From: Furfurilactobacillus milii
Lineage (GTDB): Bacteria > Bacillota > Bacilli > Lactobacillales > Lactobacillaceae
Direction: 5' to 3'
Length of the DNA stretch: 64,000 nt
Assembly: GCF_009864005.1 (NCBI RefSeq)
Contig: NZ_WEZQ01000005.1
Location: 472,635 to 536,634 of the forward strand
Part shown: positions 26,300 through 35,928 of the stretch, piece by piece
Numbering within the stretch: position 1 is the first letter of the stretch
Layout: the number at the start of each line of letters is the position of its first letter
Notes under the pieces: model-generated
Databases searched by the model: none
What the model was told of the DNA's origin: nothing
Seen by the model: the letters and a program-made list of their open reading frames with translations, nothing else
Position numbers and translations under genes: made by a program

Positions 26300-27472
26300 T
26301 TATTTTTGAACTGAAAAAGCTTTAATACCACGTTTCAGACGTCCTAAGCCATCTTGTAGTTCGGCGTCAGGGCAAGCCACATTCATCCGGACAAATAAAT
26401 TACCATTGCCACCATATTCCACACCATCAGACAAGAATAATCCCGTTTTTTGGCGAATAAAGTTACAAAGTGCCACCGAATCATTAGTAACGGCGGACAC
26501 GTCTAACCACATGAGGTAAGTCGCTGCACCACTGGCAACTGTTACCTCTGGCAGTTCATTACTCAAAAAAGTCGTCACTGACCGTTTGTTCGCGGCTAAT
26601 TGCTTTAACAGTTCGTTTAACCACGGTTCACCCTTAGTGAAGGCCGCTACCGCAGCATCTATTGCAAAAATATTTGGTTCAGCAATCTCATCGTTATTAA
26701 TGCCTCGATCAATCCGTTCGCGAATGGCCGGATTAGGAATAATCATGCTCGATGTTTGAACACCCGCCAAATTAAACGTCTTTGTCGGTGATACACAAGT
26801 AATACTATTGTTGGCCAAATCGCTACTGATCGATGCAAACGGTGTGTACTGAACAGTTGGATCCGTGACAATATCACAATGAATTTCATCCGACAATACT
26901 AGCACATGGTGTTTCAAGCACAATTCACCAATCTGCTGCAAAGTTTCCCGCGACCACACTTTGCCAACAGGGTTAGCTGGATTACAGAGAATCATCATCG
27001 TCGTTAATGGATCAGCCAACTTGGCTTCCAAATCATCGAAATCAATATGGTACTGACCGTTTTCATAGACCAAATCACTGGAAATCTGACGCCGACCATT
27101 ATTAATAATCGAATTATAGAAAATGTTGTAAACAGGTGCTTGGACTAAAACCTGTTCACCTGGATTCGTCATCCGCCGAACAGTTGACGAAATGGCTGGC
27201 ACAACCCCGCTACAGAATAAAATCCAGTCCGTTTGCACAGCAAATCCATGACGCTTGCGCCACCAGTCTGCCACTACCTGATAGTAGTTGTCTGGAATGA
27301 TGGAATAGCCAAAAATCCCCTTAGCAACCTTATCAGCTAACGTTGCCTTGATTTCTGGTGCCGTTTGAAAATCCATGTCAGCTACCCACATCGGTAACTC
27401 ATTGTCGGCCACATCCCATTTTACTGAATTCGTGTGGCGTCGATTAGGAACCGTTGTAAAGTCGTATGTCAT
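26300..27472 (-). CDS. PatB/MalY-type cystathionine beta-lyase
   Basis: A 390-residue fold-type I PLP enzyme. The PLP lysine lies in VSPTKTFNLAGVQ (about residue 232), with PVYNIFYNSI, CNPANPVGKVW and LSDEIHCD matching the MalY/PatB group. It cleaves cystathionine or cysteine conjugates at the C-S bond to give homocysteine or a thiol plus pyruvate and ammonia. Its ATG overlaps the TGA of the DUF3737 gene (ATGA), so the two are translated together. It sits next to the methionine genes, consistent with a sulfur amino acid role. Confidence 0.9.
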   Translation of the reverse strand: MTYDFTTVPNRRHTNSVKWDVADNELPMWVADMDFQTAPEIKATLADKVAKGIFGYSIIPDNYYQVVADWWRKRHGFAVQTDWILFCSGVVPAISSTVRRMTNPGEQVLVQAPVYNIFYNSIINNGRRQISSDLVYENGQYHIDFDDLEAKLADPLTTMMILCNPANPVGKVWSRETLQQIGELCLKHHVLVLSDEIHCDIVTDPTVQYTPFASISSDLANNSITCVSPTKTFNLAGVQTSSMIIPNPAIRERIDRGINNDEIAEPNIFAIDAAVAAFTKGEPWLNELLKQLAANKRSVTTFLSNELPEVTVASGAATYLMWLDVSAVTNDSVALCNFIRQKTGLFLSDGVEYGGNGNLFVRMNVACPDAELQDGLGRLKRGIKAFSVQK

Positions 27473-28320
27473 TTCACTGTCACCCCAGTTTCCGTAATTG
27501 TTGTCTTGCTAGGATCGATTTGGTCCTCCTGCAAGATAATCTCACCAATAGCTGGTGCTGTAATTTCACCGCTAACAGGATTTTTGACACTGTCAATTTT
27601 AGTCGTGATATCAGCGTGAACGGATGAATATTCGAACGCCAAGTTGGTTTTGATCAGTGAACAGTTCTTCATGACCAAGTTATCCATGTAACAAAGCCCT
27701 TGTTCACTTTCGATCCGACAATTAATAAACGTAATGTTCTTTGAATTCCAACCTAGATATTCACCGATGATGGTGGAATCATAAACGGTCACATTTTCAC
27801 AGTTCCAAAAGGCGTCTTTTGATAGCATCGTGGCGTTGTGAATTTCAATATTCCGTCCACCGTCAAACGAATAGTTACCAGACAATTGAAAATCATGGGC
27901 AACGATGTTTTGACTGTTCATGCCAAAATAATCGCCCTTAGCGGATACATGATCCAAGGTGATGTCGTCACAGCTCCACAATGTTTCCTGAGCAATTGGC
28001 ATCTGCACATTGGTCAAGTGAATGCCACTGGCACGACGAAATGTTTTCGGTGCCTCAATTAAACACTGTTTCATATCAATGTTGTGCGTATACCAAATGC
28101 CTGAACGTGCCGTTTCCAGTAGTGTCGTGTTTACTGCGCTGACATCCGTACAGTACCAAAGTGGATATTTCCATTCAAACGTATCGTGTTCTAGCGTCAG
28201 GTGATGGCCCTCTTTAAGTGGTGATTCCCCGTCTGCAAAAGTTGTGTTGGTAATATTTAAATTAGCGGCATTGAATAATGGCCGTTCACCAACGTATTGT
28301 TGTTGATCAATATTTTTCAA
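27469..28320 (-). CDS. DUF3737 family protein
   Basis: A 283-residue protein of the DUF3737 family, built of short repeats with the pattern of a right-handed beta helix (for example LTLEHDTFEWKYPLWYC and NSKNITFINCRIE). The family has no settled function; pectin-lyase-like folds usually bind or cut carbohydrates but no catalytic set can be pointed to. The reading begins with TTG and has only a weak ribosome binding site. It overlaps patB by 4 bases, which is the best clue to its role. Confidence 0.82.
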   Translation of the reverse strand: MKNIDQQQYVGERPLFNAANLNITNTTFADGESPLKEGHHLTLEHDTFEWKYPLWYCTDVSAVNTTLLETARSGIWYTHNIDMKQCLIEAPKTFRRASGIHLTNVQMPIAQETLWSCDDITLDHVSAKGDYFGMNSQNIVAHDFQLSGNYSFDGGRNIEIHNATMLSKDAFWNCENVTVYDSTIIGEYLGWNSKNITFINCRIESEQGLCYMDNLVMKNCSLIKTNLAFEYSSVHADITTKIDSVKNPVSGEITAPAIGEIILQEDQIDPSKTTITETGVTVK

Positions 28321-28481
28321 AAAGGATTCGCTTCTTTCATGTTCAAGTTCTTAAAACTTCGGTCAGCCGATTGAAGGTAACTAACTGTTACTACTTTACC
28401 CCCTTCGAGCAACTATAAGGCAAACTTTTTCAAAAAGAATTTTACGCTTCAAAATAAACTTTCATATTTGAACCCGGTTAT

Positions 28482-28518
28482 AAAAAAGATTCCTGCGGAT
28501 TATACACCACAGGAATCA
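28482..28518 (-). terminator. Terminator of the DUF2187 gene
   Basis: On the minus strand GATTCCTGTGG pairs with CCGCAGGAATC, followed by TTTTTTA. It ends transcription from 28560. Confidence 0.85.
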
Positions 28519-28559
28519 CTTTGAATTATCTGCTAACCGAACTCACGAACTAGCAGTTA

Positions 28560-28829
28560 TTATTTTTTCTCATCTTCCGCATCATCGGCATTTTCTTCAT
28601 CCGGATCCGGTTCTGGTACTGGTGCAGCTTTAATGACCTTAATATCACCGTTCTTAACGACGGCACGACGATTCATTTCACTGACAGTCATGCTGTCAGC
28701 GTCATTGTAATCATCAATCAATACAAGTGCCGAATTTTCATAAACTTTTTCTAATTCGCCACCGAAATTGTGTTCAAACGGTCCAAACTTTTTCGCAGTG
28801 ACAACATCACCAACATGTAATTCAGCCAT
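28560..28829 (-). CDS. DUF2187 family protein
   Basis: An 89-residue small protein of the DUF2187 family (KOW-like beta barrel; VGDVVTAKKFGPFEHNFGG) with an acidic tail from about residue 68. ATG at 28829 is chosen because GAGGTG lies 6 bases before it; the reading can be extended by 11 residues without support. The biological role is unknown; the KOW-like core hints at RNA or protein binding. It is a single gene with its own terminator. Confidence 0.8.
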   Translation of the reverse strand: MAELHVGDVVTAKKFGPFEHNFGGELEKVYENSALVLIDDYNDADSMTVSEMNRRAVVKNGDIKVIKAAPVPEPDPDEENADDAEDEKK

Positions 28830-28957
28830 TAATTTCACCTCAATTCCCGTTCTCTTCGGCAAGAAGGTAAACGGGTTATTCTGGTCTTATGCCCAACGCA
28901 TACGAGTTTGTATGTTATCAAAAAAACAACTGGATTTCAAGTCTTATGTTTCGAACT

Positions 28958-30433
28958 TCAACTATCCTGCTTCGTACTGTGCTGTCCAGCTCGACTTAAC
29001 CCGTGCGGGGCTTGTGTCGAATTTGGGACACTGATTTCTGTGTGATCACCCGTCCCGGATTCCGCCGTCACTTGTTTAGCCTGCTCATTTTGATCATGCA
29101 TGTATTGTAAATTATGCAACTGTCGAATAGCACGCAGGTAGGACGGAATCAAAACGATACAGGATCCTAGCCAAGCCAATGGCTCCGCTGATACAGCTCC
29201 AGCATAGCCTAAGGGGCCAACTAGGAAAAAGGCCGTGAAAGAACGCATAACGAGTTCCGCAATGCCGGCAAAGGTCGGCATTGCTTGCTGACCAACACCC
29301 TGTAACGTGTTACGAATAATGAACAGTACGGCCAGTAACACGTATGAACTGGCAATCACGTTGAAGTAGGTTTGCGACAACCTCATGACAGCTGGGTCAT
29401 GTCCACTAATAAAGAGGCTCACTAACGCCTTACCGAAGATAATTTCCAACGCACCAATCACAATCGCAAATGAGCTGGATAAAATCAGCGTCTGACGAAC
29501 ACCTTTAATAATGCGGTTATACTTACCTGCCCCAATGTTTTGGGCCGCAAACGTCGCCATGGTTACGCCAAACGAAGACATCGGCATTGTGGCAATTTGG
29601 TCAATCTTGCTGGCCGCTGTTGAAGAAGCAACCGAAGCGGTTCCTAAACTGTTTAAAGCCGCCTGCATAACAATGGCACCAATCGCGATTATTGACATCT
29701 GAAAGCCCATCGGTAACCCCGTTGCGAAATGTTCCCACAACTGACCAGCCCCTGCACGCATGTCCTGACGGTTGATCCGCAGCAATGGTACGTGGCGCCA
29801 GATGTAAATCAAACATAAACCGGCCGAAATAACCTGAGAAATAACTGTGGCCAATCCTGCACCAGCAACGCCCATATGAAAAATTAGAATAAACGCTAAT
29901 TCCAACACAACATTGACGACCGTCCCAATGATCAAAAAGTATAGCGGAGTCCGTGAATCACCCAGTCCACGAATCATGTTTGATAACAGGTTGAAAGCAA
30001 CGGAGGCAAAGATACCAGCAAAAATAATGGAGATAAAAATTAGAGCATCGTGATAAATTGCTGCTGGTGTCTGCATCAAATGTAAAATGGGATGAACAAA
30101 CGCCAACGAGAGTACTGTCAGAACAACGGTTACAAACAAACTGATCCAGATGCTTGCCGCAAAACTTTCACGAACACCCTTCAAGTCCCGTGCGCCAAAC
30201 CGTTGCGCTGTCACAATCGAGAGGCCAGCCGTCAGTCCTTGGGCAAACCCGATAATTAGAAAACTAATGGATCCGGTTGAACCGACTGCGGCCAATGCGT
30301 TGACGCCCAATGTTTGACCAACGACCAACGTATCTGAAATGTTGTATAATTGTTGAAATAAATTCCCAATAAGTAGGGGCATCGTGAACAAAAATATTAA
30401 TTTGATTGGATTCCCCTCAGTTAAATCGTGCAC
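28958..30433 (-). CDS. MATE family efflux transporter
   Basis: A 491-residue membrane protein with about 12 segments in two related halves, each with MATE motifs (LTEGNPIKLIFLFTMPLLIG at the start and AAQNIGAGKYNRI in the second half). It exports cationic drugs or metabolites by Na+ or H+ antiport. It starts at GTG 30433 with GGAGG 6 bases upstream. The C-terminal 45 residues are polar and not part of the fold. No linked regulator is seen. Confidence 0.9.
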   Translation of the reverse strand: MHDLTEGNPIKLIFLFTMPLLIGNLFQQLYNISDTLVVGQTLGVNALAAVGSTGSISFLIIGFAQGLTAGLSIVTAQRFGARDLKGVRESFAASIWISLFVTVVLTVLSLAFVHPILHLMQTPAAIYHDALIFISIIFAGIFASVAFNLLSNMIRGLGDSRTPLYFLIIGTVVNVVLELAFILIFHMGVAGAGLATVISQVISAGLCLIYIWRHVPLLRINRQDMRAGAGQLWEHFATGLPMGFQMSIIAIGAIVMQAALNSLGTASVASSTAASKIDQIATMPMSSFGVTMATFAAQNIGAGKYNRIIKGVRQTLILSSSFAIVIGALEIIFGKALVSLFISGHDPAVMRLSQTYFNVIASSYVLLAVLFIIRNTLQGVGQQAMPTFAGIAELVMRSFTAFFLVGPLGYAGAVSAEPLAWLGSCIVLIPSYLRAIRQLHNLQYMHDQNEQAKQVTAESGTGDHTEISVPNSTQAPHGLSRAGQHSTKQDS

Positions 30434-30601
30434 GTGACCCCTCCTTAAAATTGTAAGACCTGCTCATTTTTGTGATGCATGTTAAGGCCTGTATAAACAT
30501 TGATTGTACCGCTTAACGACACGGTTTAACAATGCTAAGATAGCTTCAGTTTCATGTCAAGTTGATTCACTCAAAAAAACTTGATTCAGAAAGGAAAAAA
30601 T

Positions 30602-30955
30602 ATGAATTTTCTAATTGCCAGTCATTTTTGGATTGCCATTTTACTAATTCTGACAGTTCTCGCTGGCGTGTTCAGTAAAACAGAAAAGCGCGTCAAATGG
30701 TGGCTAATGTGGAGCAGACTACTCTACATGGTGATGATTATCACTGGTTTCATTGCTGCAACCAAGACCTGGTCAACGGTTCCCATCCTCACGATTTTAA
30801 AAGGTGCGTTGGCAATTCTGCTTATTGGCGTCGTTGAAATCGTCTTCGCTAGAAAGCAAGAAACCCACGTCACTCCCTGGCTGTATGTCGTCCTCGGCTT
30901 GCTGTTTGCCGCTACCATTATCCTCGGCTACACCATTTACAGTTTGACTGCCTAA
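30602..30955 (+). CDS. DUF1516 (YisL) family membrane protein
   Basis: A 117-residue protein with four likely membrane segments and the opening HFWIAILLILTVLAGVFS typical of the YisL/DUF1516 family. Function unknown. ATG at 30602 follows GAAAGGAAAA; an in-frame codon 7 residues earlier has no site. A strong terminator follows. Confidence 0.85.
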   Translation: MNFLIASHFWIAILLILTVLAGVFSKTEKRVKWWLMWSRLLYMVMIITGFIAATKTWSTVPILTILKGALAILLIGVVEIVFARKQETHVTPWLYVVLGLLFAATIILGYTIYSLTA

Positions 30956-31027
30956 TCATCAGAACACAAACAATCCTTACCGTGACAATGACAAATGGAA
31001 AGCTCATTTTCATTTGTCATGGCATAT

Positions 31028-31065
31028 AAAGACAGCTCACATTTTTGAAGTGAGCTGTCTTTTTT
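31028..31065 (+). terminator. Terminator of the DUF1516 gene
   Basis: AGACAGCTCAC pairs with GTGAGCTGTCT, followed by TTTTT. Confidence 0.9.
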
Positions 31066-31137
31066 GTCGCTATCTTATCTTCCATGGGCAACAATGGCCC
31101 AAGCTTTAGCAATACTAATCTTACAAACGAGATAATA

Positions 31138-32685
31138 TTACGCTTCAATATCCGCAATCACTTGTTTGGCAACGGCCATGTCAGTCGGGTATGGTGTGTC
31201 TACCCCGCGAATCTTTTGATAAGGATCCTCACCCTTTGCTGCCAACACAACCACATCATCAGCATGACTATCACTAATAGCTTCACGGATGGCAGTTGGT
31301 CGATCAATCTGAACGTGAACATCAACCCGGTTGTGATCAATATGTTCATCAATCTGTTGGGCAATGTCAGCAGGATTTTCGAAACCAGGATCATCAGCGG
31401 TTAAGTATGCTACGTCGGCCTCTTCGTTCAACGCTTTACCAAACCCTTCTCGACGCGAAATTCCCTTATCACCAGGGCTACCAACCACCACAATGATCCG
31501 GCTATCAGCATACTGCTTCCGTAAGAACGACAGCAAAGCTTTGACGGATGCGTAATTGTGGGCATAATCAACGAACACCATCCCGTGATTCTTGGTGGCA
31601 ACTGATTCAAACCGACCGGGTACCGTGATATCCGGTAATGTTTGCTGGGCTTCGGTAGCTGTCGCTCCGGCTAGACCAGCGGCAATGATTGATGCCACCG
31701 CGTTATTTTCATTGTAATCACCAGGCAATGCCAATTGATACTCGCCATCCAAATTCAGTTTGGCTGGCGTTAGATCCGTATGCGACACCGTAAATTTAGC
31801 ATCCTTCAGGGTATCTTCATTGCTGTGATAGCGGAAGTCGATTGGCACATCAATACTTGGCTTGTAGCCATCATGAGCATACAGATAGATATCCTCAGGT
31901 TCTGTCGTTGCCTTAGCAGCCATATAAATATCTTCTAAGTGATCCGTTTCTGCATTAATAATGCACTGGCGAGAATTGACTAAGAGCTGTAATTTACAGT
32001 GCAAATAGTCAGCAAACGTTGGGTGCTCGTTGCGCCCGATATGATCTGGCGTGATGTTTAAAAAGATCCCAACATCATACGTCAAGCCATACACACGGTT
32101 CTTCTTGTACGCCTGTGAAGACACTTCCATGACCAGCGTCGTCATGCCAGAATCAACGGCTTCACGCATATCATGAAATAAATTGAGTGATTCAGGTGTC
32201 GTAAGATCAGACTTAAATTCTTGCTCTGGTTTTGGTCCTGAAATCCGGTCAATGGTTGAAAATAATGCGGTATGTTTATTCGTCGTCTGTTGCAGAATTC
32301 CTCGCGTAAAGTAAGCAGAGGTTGTTTTCCCCTTCGTCCCAGTGAAAGCCACAATAAATAGATCATCTTGTGGGTAGCCAAAAAAAGCAGCGCTCAACAG
32401 TGACATTGCTTTTTGAATATCCGCCACGATAAAGCCAGTGGCCTCGCACTCTTTAGCCGCAACTTCTGATACATAGGCCGTGACACCCGCATCGACCGCC
32501 GTAGTTAAATACTCCGGCTTGAAGTTACCCTTACAGAAGAATAAGCCATTCGGCTTTGCCGTTCGTGAGTCGTATGTGACATCGGTCACTACTAACTGAT
32601 CATTGGCATTTATCACGTTGGTCAACAAATGGTGCTCACGTAAAATCGTCAAAATTTCTGATGCTGATAATTGTAATTTCGCCAT
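31138..32685 (-). CDS. murE: UDP-MurNAc tripeptide ligase MurE, probably L-lysine-adding
   Basis: A 515-residue Mur ligase with the ATP loop GTKGKTT (about residues 115-121), LNITPDHIGRNEHPTF and a C-terminal domain with VDYAHNYASV and GDKGISRREG. It adds the third amino acid to UDP-MurNAc-L-Ala-D-Glu in the cytoplasm. The diaminopimelate-specific motif DNPR is absent; the matching place reads DDPGFENP, consistent with lysine or another diamino acid. It is transcribed alone on the minus strand, apart from the other mur genes. Confidence 0.92.
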   Translation of the reverse strand: MAKLQLSASEILTILREHHLLTNVINANDQLVVTDVTYDSRTAKPNGLFFCKGNFKPEYLTTAVDAGVTAYVSEVAAKECEATGFIVADIQKAMSLLSAAFFGYPQDDLFIVAFTGTKGKTTSAYFTRGILQQTTNKHTALFSTIDRISGPKPEQEFKSDLTTPESLNLFHDMREAVDSGMTTLVMEVSSQAYKKNRVYGLTYDVGIFLNITPDHIGRNEHPTFADYLHCKLQLLVNSRQCIINAETDHLEDIYMAAKATTEPEDIYLYAHDGYKPSIDVPIDFRYHSNEDTLKDAKFTVSHTDLTPAKLNLDGEYQLALPGDYNENNAVASIIAAGLAGATATEAQQTLPDITVPGRFESVATKNHGMVFVDYAHNYASVKALLSFLRKQYADSRIIVVVGSPGDKGISRREGFGKALNEEADVAYLTADDPGFENPADIAQQIDEHIDHNRVDVHVQIDRPTAIREAISDSHADDVVVLAAKGEDPYQKIRGVDTPYPTDMAVAKQVIADIEA

Positions 32686-32829
32686 GCGTTCCCAAACTTC
32701 CCTTTATCTTTCTTGAATATCCAGTATACACCAGAACTATCAACCAACGCCGCCATTTTTCTTAACAACTAAAGCTTTGACTAAACCTTAAGTATTCATT
32801 TTCAGTTATGACATTGGTAACGGTCAAAA

Positions 32830-33990
32830 CTACTGATGCATTTCCGTTCTGTCTGGGAACCAGTAACTGCCCTCAATCGTGTCCAGTAACGTGACTAACT
32901 GTTTAGTTTCTTCGATATCGTGAACCCGCAGAATACGACCACCGTGCAAATACATATAGGCCTCGGCAATCAACGTTACGGATAGGCGATCTTCCTTTGC
33001 CAAACCGAACAGTTTATGACCAAAACCCTTTCGCGAAATGGCAATCATGATCGGTCGTTCAAACGGCAAAAACTGGTTGATATTGCGCATCATGGTGAAA
33101 TCCTGGTAGCCATCAGCCACTTTGGCGTACCCAATCCCTTCATCCAGAGCGATCCGCTGTTCATCAATACCAGCGTGTTTCAGTGCATCCAAATTCGTTT
33201 TAAAGAAATCTGTCATTGCCGTCGTTAAATTATCGTATTCGCGGGCACGACTTTCATGCATCGTTAACAAACCAACATTACTCGAAGCGAGTAGCGGCAG
33301 TTTTTCAGGATTATCAGTAAAGGCGTTAACGTCATTAATGATATCAACCCCTTCGTCCAATACCGCCTTCATCACCGGTAACTTATAAGTGTCAACCGCG
33401 ATTCCCAAATCAGGATATTGCGCCTTAATGGCCTTAATATAAGGCATAACCCGTTGAATTTCAGTTTCTGGCGTAATCTCCGTAAAGTGTGGTCGCGTCG
33501 TCTGACCACCAATTTCAACCACGGGCACACCTGCTTGGGCAAACTCACCCGCCCGTTTCAACACGGAATCCATATCATGGTAGCGGCCACCATCGTAAAA
33601 TGAATCAGGACTGACGTTTAAAATTCCGTAAATCAGTGGTTTGGCGGTCACATTAAAATCAAAACGCCCTGCTTGCCAATGAATTTCATGTTGCTGCCGA
33701 ATCGCGGCGACGCCTTTTGCCAGCACATTATGATCAAACTGACGACTTAATTGCTGTTCCAAAACTGGCAAAGCAGCCTCATTAACCAATGTTTGCACAG
33801 TATTACCAGCCACTGTGACTACGGCATCAAGATTGCCCATCAAGTTGACCAGTCTGGTTCGATCATCCGCATTATCGAGTTCAAACATCAATGCCAGCTG
33901 ACGCTGATGTTTGATGGCATCTAGCAAAGCAGCCTCGGCCAGACCATTAGTTTGACTGAGGTCGTCAGCGTTTATTTCTGTAACTTTCAT
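32830..33990 (-). CDS. folP: Dihydropteroate synthase
   Basis: A 386-residue protein whose catalytic TIM barrel (about 125-380) carries ILNVSPDSFYDGGRYHD, VEIGGQTTRP, DIINDVNAF and RVHDIEETKQ. It joins the pterin pyrophosphate to p-aminobenzoate. An N-terminal extension of about 115 residues, also present in other lactobacillar FolP proteins, precedes it. ATG at 33990 is chosen because GGAGG lies 7 bases before it; the in-frame GTG at 34005 overlaps the site and the upstream stop. It is the last gene of the folate operon. Confidence 0.95.
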   Translation of the reverse strand: MKVTEINADDLSQTNGLAEAALLDAIKHQRQLALMFELDNADDRTRLVNLMGNLDAVVTVAGNTVQTLVNEAALPVLEQQLSRQFDHNVLAKGVAAIRQQHEIHWQAGRFDFNVTAKPLIYGILNVSPDSFYDGGRYHDMDSVLKRAGEFAQAGVPVVEIGGQTTRPHFTEITPETEIQRVMPYIKAIKAQYPDLGIAVDTYKLPVMKAVLDEGVDIINDVNAFTDNPEKLPLLASSNVGLLTMHESRAREYDNLTTAMTDFFKTNLDALKHAGIDEQRIALDEGIGYAKVADGYQDFTMMRNINQFLPFERPIMIAISRKGFGHKLFGLAKEDRLSVTLIAEAYMYLHGGRILRVHDIEETKQLVTLLDTIEGSYWFPDRTEMHQ

Positions 33991-34004
33991 GTCGTATCCT
34001 CCCA

Positions 34005-34598
34005 CTATCGCAACTGTGTCAATAATTTAGGCACTGCAATGCCCCTTGGTGTAAACGGAATGCGCGCCTGATTCGGCAGTTGAGCCAGCGTCAGTCCTGT
34101 TTTAGAATCCCACATAATCCGATCAAAGCCGACACTGTACTGGCCGACTGGCACAAACGGAATCCGGAACCGGCGCTGCCCTGTCGCCGTGAGCCACTGA
34201 CCATCGTGACTAAGTACTGTCAGTGTTGTCGTCAACATTGCATGACGGTTCGTTTGCGTGCCTAATAAACGTAGAATGTAACGATTCATGGCCGCATCAT
34301 CATGCGCATGGGCGGACAGTTCGCGCATCGTTGTCACCCCAAAGTGGTCTGGCAATGCGTCGACAAACAGGCCACTGTCATCGGCCACGACGGTCGCTTC
34401 TGGCAAGCGTTGTTGAATAAACGTTGCCTTGCCTTCAGCATTGTTTTTGAAATCAGCAGTCCCTTCTTTGGGAAATTGTAATCGACCAAGATAAGTCCAG
34501 TAAGGGCGAATCGTCTGACCAAAAAAGGCAAACGTCCGTGCCAACTCGGCAAATTTTTGTCGATTGTTGGTTGCTGCGACAAATAGTGGATTAGTCAT
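34005..34598 (-). CDS. HAM1/RdgB-family NTP pyrophosphatase in the folate operon
   Basis: A 197-residue protein of the HAM1/RdgB family: FVAATNNRQKFAEL at the N-terminus, FKNNAEGKA and VVADDSGLFVDAL, the metal and nucleotide sites. The classic role is hydrolysis of ITP, XTP and dITP. It is placed between folC and folP and overlaps folC by 8 bases. Because no Nudix FolQ is in this cluster, it may instead or also remove pyrophosphate from dihydroneopterin triphosphate. That is inference from context. Confidence 0.88.
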   Translation of the reverse strand: MTNPLFVAATNNRQKFAELARTFAFFGQTIRPYWTYLGRLQFPKEGTADFKNNAEGKATFIQQRLPEATVVADDSGLFVDALPDHFGVTTMRELSAHAHDDAAMNRYILRLLGTQTNRHAMLTTTLTVLSHDGQWLTATGQRRFRIPFVPVGQYSVGFDRIMWDSKTGLTLAQLPNQARIPFTPRGIAVPKLLTQLR

Positions 34599-35928
34599 TT
34601 AAACCAGCCTCCCGCAACGCCCGGATAAGGTAAAAGCTCCCCGTCACAATCACTGGTGGTTCAACGTTTCGTTTGCGCAAACAAGCTAAAGCATCACGCG
34701 CAGTCGCCGTTGAAAACACCGCTACGTCATTTAACTGTAGTTTGGCCAATGTATCACCCACCATCTCAGTTAATGCATCAATCGGTAGTGCTCGCTGATG
34801 CTGATCTGGAACCGTTAACACAACTTGCTTGGCCAACGGCAGCAATTCTGTCAACATCCCCGCCACGTTTTTATCAGCTAAAAAGCCAAGTACAAACGTA
34901 AACCGACGTGTTGGCGCCACCTGCTTTAACAACCGAATCAGCGACTGAATCCCATCTGGATTATGAGCACCATCGACCAGCAATCGGGGATGTTTATCGG
35001 TTGCTGCTAACGTCGTCAATCGTCCAGGCAAAGCTGCCTGATTAAAGCCCGTTCGCACGGCATCTTCATCAATGCGGCTGTCATGTTCAGCGACTTGTTT
35101 TAGCACCGTCAGTGCAGTGGCCGCATTAGCTAATTGATGCTGTCCAGCCAAATTAAGATGAACGTGATGCCAAACCGACTTGCTGGACCAATGAACGTCC
35201 ACCGTCGTTCCGTCCAAGCCAAATTGAGGATTGTCAAACCATGTCTGTTTACTGGCTAGCATCACTGGCACGTGAACACGCGCTGCCGTTTGTTCAATAA
35301 CCCGTTTTGCATCATCACTTTGACTAGGCGCAATCACTACCTTCGTGTTCGGTTTGATAATGCCCGCTTTATTTTGTGCAATCTTTGCAATCGTGTCGCC
35401 TAAGATGCGGGTATGATCCAACGCAATGTGCGTAAACACACTGAATCGTGGGGATGTAATCGCATTAGTAGCGTCCATCAAACCACCGAGTCCAGCTTCG
35501 ATAATCATCCAGTCCACGTGTTGTTCAGCAAACCACGTCAACGCAATGACAACCTCCCACTCAAAAATGGTTAGTGGTGCGTCGTCCGGCACAATCTTTT
35601 TGACAGTCGACAACAGTGTCTGATACAAACGGACAAATATCTCTTTGCCAATCATCTGCCCATTAATCACAATTTGCTCGCGCTGATCTGAAATGGCAGG
35701 ACTCGTAAACACACCGACTTTATGACCGGCAGCAATCAATGTATCGGCCATCAAAGTAACGGTAGATCCCTTGCCGTTTGTGCCAACCACATGAATAATC
35801 GGCGCTTGCGCATCGGGTTGTCCGACCGCCGCTAGTACTTGGCGCAATAACGGCACACGATCCTCGTCGCCCGCAAGCATTGCTTGATTCATTTCATTAA
35901 TTAATGTCTCATACGTTAATGTTGCCAT
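34591..35928 (-). CDS. folC: Folylpolyglutamate/dihydrofolate synthase
   Basis: A 445-residue Mur-ligase-type enzyme with the ATP loop GTNGKGST (about residues 49-56), IIEAGLGGLMDATNAI, FTHIALDHTRILG and VDGAHNPDG. It adds glutamate to dihydropteroate or folate. Its first 20 bases overlap the end of folE and its end overlaps the HAM1 gene by 8 bases, so it lies inside a tightly coupled operon. ATG at 35928 has GAGGG upstream. Confidence 0.94.
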   Translation of the reverse strand: MATLTYETLINEMNQAMLAGDEDRVPLLRQVLAAVGQPDAQAPIIHVVGTNGKGSTVTLMADTLIAAGHKVGVFTSPAISDQREQIVINGQMIGKEIFVRLYQTLLSTVKKIVPDDAPLTIFEWEVVIALTWFAEQHVDWMIIEAGLGGLMDATNAITSPRFSVFTHIALDHTRILGDTIAKIAQNKAGIIKPNTKVVIAPSQSDDAKRVIEQTAARVHVPVMLASKQTWFDNPQFGLDGTTVDVHWSSKSVWHHVHLNLAGQHQLANAATALTVLKQVAEHDSRIDEDAVRTGFNQAALPGRLTTLAATDKHPRLLVDGAHNPDGIQSLIRLLKQVAPTRRFTFVLGFLADKNVAGMLTELLPLAKQVVLTVPDQHQRALPIDALTEMVGDTLAKLQLNDVAVFSTATARDALACLRKRNVEPPVIVTGSFYLIRALREAGLND

